DNA from: Sapria himalayana
Taxonomy: Eukaryota > Streptophyta > Magnoliopsida > Malpighiales > Rafflesiaceae
Assembly: GCA_029783825.1 (NCBI GenBank)
Contig: JAREIK010002254.1
Coordinates: forward strand, 853,169-917,168
Length of the DNA: 64,000 bases
Direction of reading: 5' to 3'
Shown here: positions 58,600 to 64,000 of the stretch, piece by piece
How the letters are laid out: each line of letters starts with the position of its first letter
How positions within the stretch are numbered: position 1 is the stretch's first letter
Program-made: the position numbers and the translations under genes
Notes under the pieces: model-generated
Told to the model about the DNA's origin: nothing
The model's input: only the letters and a program-made list of their open reading frames with translations
Databases searched by the model: none

Positions 58600-60230
58600 A
58601 TTTTTTATACAACAAAGAATAATATTAATATGAGCAAGTCATTGAGAATCTAGAAAACAATTAATTATATTAGTTATATAGATAATATTTAATTTGATAA
58701 TAATTAGATAATTAATTTTTTAATAATTTTTCTGTTTATAGTTAAATCAAAAAGAGGGCTCATATTGAATACATGGTTAGTATATAGTTCCACATGAGTA
58801 TCTCTTATAGTGCAAACTAAAAGACCAATACTTGATAGAGTATCCAAGACATTTATATTTAGCAATAATATAATCTTTATTATCATAAATTATATTAAAT
58901 TCAAGAAAATATTAGAGCTTCCTAAAATTATTTATATGAAATTATGATGGAAGATATTTATTGAACCAAATAAATTTTAATTCATTTCCATGCATAATAA
59001 AAATTTCATTCACATGTATAATCAATAAAATAAACTTATTATTTGATATTTTGTGATAAAATAAGAAATAATTTATAATACATATACAAAAATCAAATGA
59101 GTTAACATTCACTGAGAATTTTGTAGACCAAGTTTTCAATGATTTCTTTAGGTTGTATATGAAATCTTTCTATCAACAAATTGGTTTTAAATACTATGTC
59201 TATGTTTAGAAGCTAAGTGACTATTCAATATATGCCACATCATCAAGTTGATAATAGAAAAATAGTTTTTCTATTTAATTGTTGTATCATTCATCTATGA
59301 AAAGCTTCAAGAAGTATGAATATTCATATTTATGTTATTTTGGCCATTGAAAAAATATCATAATAATCTATTTTAAAAGTTTGAATAAATTCTCTTATAA
59401 TAAGTTGTCTTTAAGTGATTTAGCTTATAAAGGATCATTCTTAATTGTGAATACTTACTATCATAGATATTTTTAATGATTCAAATATTAGTTTTTAAAT
59501 ATCATTAAAGTAAAAAATATTTATCTCTTCAATCATAACTTATTATTATAGATGAGATAATATTTCAAAAAAAAAAATTTAAGTATCATAACATGTTAAA
59601 GATAAATAGTAAAAAATACAAATGAATGAGAAACATGTGAGTATGATAAAATCACTGAGATAAAATATCGTGTACAATTTTATTACTTTTTGTAATAAAA
59701 TAATTAGAATATTAATATTTGATAAGTTAATTATAAAATTTTGACTTCTTGAAAGTTATTTCTTCATTTTGAATAGGCTGTGCATGTTTCATTTTCATAG
59801 AATAAACACAAGGGCATGGATGTCTGTCTGTCTCCTAAATTCCAATTAATTTGGAATTAATTATAGATTCTTCTAACTTGTTATGAGATTTTTCATGGTT
59901 CTGAACATATTGTGTAAATTCATTTTTTTTGGACTAAATACAAAGGGTTGAATGGTCAATTCTTTCACTTCCCAATTCATTTGGAGTTGGGAATTGGATT
60001 AATTTTGAATATACTACTTCATTTGGACTAGAAGAGGGCTCTTTTTTCTAGGGAAGCTTTTATTTTCATATTAAAATCAATTTGTTTTATATTTATTAGT
60101 AAATATAATAATTCAAGAGGGGAGTCATTATAATATGATGCAATAGATTCATAAATAATTGAATGATAATCTATTTTATTTGGAGAGCCAAGTGAGATTT
60201 TAAAAGAGTAAGAGTAATATATTTAAATAT
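58600..60230 (-). pseudogene. Copia RT relic, repeat copy C
   Basis: The minus-strand frame 58942-59139 reads WSTKFSVNVNSFDFCICIIN and ends NNKFILLIIHVNEIFIMHGN, matching the Copia RT stretch from W..KFS..v..FGF to ILL.VYVDDI..TG, with YVDD decayed to HVNE. The next minus-strand frame (58704-58886) includes VLDTLSSIGLLVCTIRDTHV, resembling LDIL.ETGLLGC.P.DTP, the segment that follows. The region aligns with parts of copies A (6.0-6.4 kb) and B (63.3-64 kb). Confidence 0.75.
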
Positions 60231-60358
60231 TACTAGAAGAGGGCTTGTTCATATACACAAATGCACTAGTACAAGAAGTTATAATTTTTCATCATTATGC
60301 TTGGGATGTTGAACTAGGCCATGCCCTTGTTGGCACTTGGGTCCATGCCTATTTGCCC

Positions 60359-61088
60359 TAAGAAGTAATGACACGGATACGAATACAGGGATGCGACACG
60401 ACATGATATGGGGGTATGGTAAATTTCAAAAACCAGAATACAGATACGGCTAGCACACGACTTAATAAAATAAAAAAATAATAAATATTATCTTTAAAAA
60501 ATAATTATACTTACATACTATATATTTAAAAATTAAAATCATGCATTTAAACCCCTATTTTACGGCTCCAATTTCGTAATTTCATGTGATTTTTTTGTTC
60601 ATTGCTATTGTATATTAATTATAATTTTTAATAAATAATTATATTTAAATATAATTTTTAATTTAATATTATCTTTGATGCCCCTTTTCTCCCCCCTCCC
60701 ATTTACTGCTTCGACACCCCTCCTCCATCTACTGCTTCGAACCACCTCCTTATGTTACTTTTTCGAAATCCCCCCCCCCCCCAACTTTACTTTTTAGAAA
60801 TCCTCCCCTGTTACTACTTCGAATCCCCCCTCTTACTGCTTCGAAATCCCAAAGACAATCCCCTGTTGTTACCTCGGCATCATCAGCTACTCGACGTGTC
60901 CATAGGCTTTATTACGAGTCGGATACGTATCCGACGTGTCTGTTCGATACGCTATGTGGCGTATCAGACATAGATTAATCAATGATACATCACGTGACGT
61001 ATCAGACATGTATCAAATGCATGTCTGTATCGTATCCATGTGTTGTACACGGGGACACGGCTATAGTATGACGTATCCATGCTTTTTA
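60359..61088. mobile_element. Second Mutator-like element copy, diverged
   Basis: Left end TAAGAAGTAATGACACGG and right end (inverted) TAAAAAGCATGGATACG match the termini of the element at 54326-55194. The subterminal parts share GATACG/GACACG words and palindromes such as GATACATCACGTGACGTATC (60993). The centre contains a C-rich minisatellite. The candidate 9-bp flanks agree at only about half the positions, so the TSD is not convincing. Confidence 0.8.
60677..60850 (+). repeat. C-rich minisatellite in the second Mutator-like copy
   Basis: About six irregular units built on TTACTGCTTCGAAATCCCCC, including a run of 14 C near 60770. Compare the G-rich array in the first copy. Confidence 0.7.
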
Positions 61089-61417
61089 GGCATTACCCAT
61101 TGGTCAGCTTTACCTGTAATTAACATACTATTAGATTGATGTTGAGCGCCAACTTGTATTGAGAATGAATATATCATATTTTTTTTATATCTTTCTTGAA
61201 GATAATCTTATTTCATAAAAAAATAAAAGATAAATAATTGTATCATGATCCAGCATAATGATAAAGTTCATGTCGATCACCATGATACATATGAGATTCT
61301 TTAGATTCAATATTTATTTTAGAAAATTGTGTACTTATTTCTTGTTTCCATCAATATTATATTTAGATTTCAAAATAATTAATAAATATATTTACGAAGA
61401 TTTTGAAAATGTCTCAA
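61089..61417. other. AT-rich stretch
   Basis: Nothing recognised. Confidence 0.4.
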
Positions 61418-61779
61418 TAGATGTGCCCAATGGGTTGGGCAACCCAAGCACGACCCACAAAAGTCAGTTCTATGGCTTGGCTCTTCTAAAGTCGGTTTTA
61501 CACCACAACTTGGCATGGTCTGAATCATGTTTCGAACAAGCAAAAGCCAATAAGCGACATGGCTTAGAATGTGCTAGTCATGGTTTCTGACCTGCTTGCT
61601 ACAAAAGATGTGGAATTGCATGACCTTGCACATTGGCTCGATTGACAAAAATAGGCTAGCCTCTAATGAACCATGCTAACTTGGGTTTGAGATGTTTACG
61701 TCTTCACGATCATGTCGGGTTTGGCTTGACTTGATCCAGTCCAACATGACCTGAGCACTTGACATGTTAGACACATCTT
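61418..61779. mobile_element. Degenerate hAT MITE
   Basis: Left end TAGATGTGCCCAATGGGTTG and right end GTTAGACACATCT are diverged forms of the family termini. The interior has ACGACC/GGCATGG/CATGTCGGG words. Possible 8-bp flanks TGTCTCAA and TGACTTTA agree at 5 of 8 positions only. Confidence 0.6.
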
Positions 61780-62186
61780 GACTTTAACTTACCTTTCTTA
61801 TTTATAAGTTTGATGTTTTGAATAATTTTGCACTAATTTCCAAAGATATTGTAATTTGTATTGTAGTTTGTTAGTTTATTTTGATTTATTTTTTTATTAT
61901 TGTTGAGAATACTTATTATGTGACTTGCTTTATTCCATTGATGATTATATAAGGCCAACACATGTATTAGATTAATTTTTAATTTTTTGAATATTTGTTT
62001 TTTGATGTTTGGCTTAATATTTTACATTCATAAAGTTGAGAAGTAAATGTGTGAGTATGAAGAGCACATAATAAAAATCGAGCCTAAAGATAATTTGGGG
62101 AATCATGCCACTTCCAAATATCTTCAATATTAATTTATCATCTAAAAAATAATGCCTCTTACTAGGGTATAATAAGAATGCTTTTT
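61780..62186. other. AT-rich stretch
   Basis: Nothing recognised before repeat copy B begins. Confidence 0.4.
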
Positions 62187-64000
62187 AAAATCATTTAATT
62201 TTCAAAATTTTCTTTAACTTTTTGATTATTAGCTTCTAAAGTTTAAATTTCAAACTATTATTTGTTTAGATTTCATTCATAATCTGGAGTATTCTTGGAA
62301 ACCTGACCACAACACATCTAATTGTATGATTGATCACTCTAAGTTATTCTGATTGAATAGTCCTTAAATAATGAAAATGTAAAGCTTGTAAATTTTTCAC
62401 TCATATATTATTGGGATTGGGATAATAATTTTCAAATTTACTAATATATGATATATTTCATGCTGCATATTTATTTTGTAATTTGGTATGTGTTAGTAAA
62501 ATTATATTTATTGGCATCGATTAATTTTTTTTTAAATTAGGAATTTAAGAAATTAATTATGAGTAAAATGATTTACCCCAATAAATAATTTCATAGTTGG
62601 TATTTAATTTTATTTTTTAAATATTAAAATCATGTAATGATTCTATTGGTTCAAGTATTTTAAAGTTTATCATTTAAAATATTATTTTTTTATTTTAAAA
62701 TAAAAATATATTTTCCTTTCAATGTGAAATTTAATATGTTATAAAATATTGTTGTCTTTCATTTCTAAATTTTTTACTATGATTCTTAGTAATATTTGGA
62801 GTCCGTCGATATCTACTTTTTTAAAAAAAATTAATCTGAATTTATTTGATGGTGTAAGATTCTATTGAATTTATTTGATGAAAGAAGAAAATAGAGTTGA
62901 AACAACTCATAAGGAGATATCGAGGTTCATATTGTAAATGCCATAATAAGTCAATTTTTTTTTTGCGAAATTTTTTTGACGCTCCCCCACATGCCTAGGA
63001 CTAGTCATCTAGAGCATAGGGTTATCGTGTGATTGGATATCTATATGTGACTCATATTTCCTCTGATATTACCTTGGGTTTGAGAAGACATATGCTCACA
63101 TAGGTATTATATTGACATGACTTATGAAGGAAATATGTTTTTGATATTTTCTCTGAGGATTGTTATTTGAGTTATACTCTAGCAAATATGCATATTGAGC
63201 TAGATATAAATCTTTTGTTTGATGTGAACTATTCATTTGATTTGATTATAAATAATGGAGAATTTAGAAAAAAATTAATTATGCTAACATTATAAATTAT
63301 GTTTAATCTTGTAATAATTAAATAATTAATTTTGATATAATTATTTTTGTGTAATCGAATCAACTTAAGGGTCCACATTAGATAAAAAATTAGTATCTAA
63401 CTTGAAAGTATATATGTTGGAGTACAATATAAAGGACTAATATCTAAAAGAGAATTCAATATATATTTCTTTTGTGATAATATAATATCTCAACAATTAT
63501 ATATCTAAATTTTAAGAAAATATGTGAGATTTCTAAGGATCTTTGATTGATATTATGATTGTAGATACTATTGAATTGAGTGATTCTCACTTATTATTTT
63601 TTTAATTATAATATTGTTTACATATATGATCAGCATAAATAAACATGCTATTTGAAATCTTATGGAAAATTAAAAAATATGAAATAACCTATAAGACTAA
63701 AACTTATCTATGCAAGTAAAATGAGATAATTATGATTGAAAATTTGGCAAACCAAGTATTTAAGGATTATTTAATGTTGTATAAGACATTTCATATTCTC
63801 CAAAGTATAAACTGGATGTGAGTACTTTGTCTAGGTTCAAAAATCAGGTAGATGTGATGTCATCGATCTGTGAGAAGCAATATGTGATATGAGAATTTGA
63901 ACGGTGTCCATCTTAAAAATTTGAGAGAAAATGTCCTTATAATTATTTTAAAAATTTGATTAAATTCTTTCACAAGTTTTGTCTTCCAACAATCTAGCTT
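62187..64000. repeat. Dispersed repeat, copy B (runs off the window)
   Basis: Collinear with 4868-6560 (copy A), about 57.3 kb upstream, same orientation. The 63720-63800 part is the same minus-strand Copia RT remnant (AAATTTGGCAAACCAAGTA). Substitutions and small indels are spread throughout, so the copies are old. It continues beyond 64000. Confidence 0.8.

Noticed and set aside
60350..61098. 9-bp TSD around the second Mutator-like copy
   Set aside because: Best alignment of the flanks, TATTTGCCC against GCATTACCC, matches at only 5 of 9 positions.
1..64000. tRNA, rRNA or other structured RNA genes
   Set aside because: None could be recognised by eye; a covariance-model scan would be needed to exclude them.

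Overview
This window looks like nuclear DNA from a flowering plant: very AT-rich, almost no open coding sequence, and packed with nested and decayed transposable elements. The evidence for a plant is the plant-type Copia retrotransposons primed by initiator-Met tRNA, a BED-finger hAT transposase of the plant type, GC-rich hAT MITEs and a plant-like spliced exon of a DNA-3-methyladenine glycosylase gene. I cannot name the species. Family assignments rest on motif recognition by eye; no search was run.

Layout. 1.7-4.9 kb: decayed Copia polyprotein, plus strand. 4.9-7.2 kb: a repeat (copy A) with a reverse-transcriptase relic on the minus strand, found again at 62.2-64 kb (copy B, running off the window) and partly at 58.6-60.2 kb (copy C). 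7.9-20.5 kb: at least four partial, collinear minus-strand Copia relics, with exons 2-3 of a methyladenine-glycosylase pseudogene between them (15.9-16.25 kb). 21.8-23.1 kb: an 847-bp-period direct duplication. 23.8-24.3 kb: a hAT MITE. 24.4-27.5 kb: another plus-strand Copia relic. 27.95-33.89 kb: a fossil hAT element with a perfect 8-bp target-site duplication, an internal tandem duplication and two younger MITEs of its own family inside it. 34-45.3 kb: unassigned AT-rich DNA, degenerate hAT MITEs, a minus-strand Copia integrase relic, microsatellites and minisatellites.

45.76-46.01 kb holds the best host-gene feature: an intact first coding exon of a DNA-3-methyladenine glycosylase ending in a GTGAGT splice donor. 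Downstream, apparently in intron 1, lies a three-level nest: a Copia element (46.68-56.12 kb, left LTR cut to about 72 bp, right LTR 584 bp) containing an apparently complete 3749-bp hAT element (49077-52825, 8-bp TSD, 24-bp perfect TIRs, uninterrupted 707-codon transposase) and an 869-bp Mutator-like element (54326-55194, 9-bp TSD) that splits the RNase H domain. 56-64 kb is AT-rich DNA with a 27-bp minisatellite, a second copy of the Mutator-like element, a degenerate MITE and copy B.

The most informative system is the hAT family: one intact autonomous copy, one fossil autonomous copy, at least three MITEs with clear TSDs and several older copies whose CpG-rich ends have decayed to TpG/CpA. 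Two of the MITEs and the autonomous copy share an internal hairpin.
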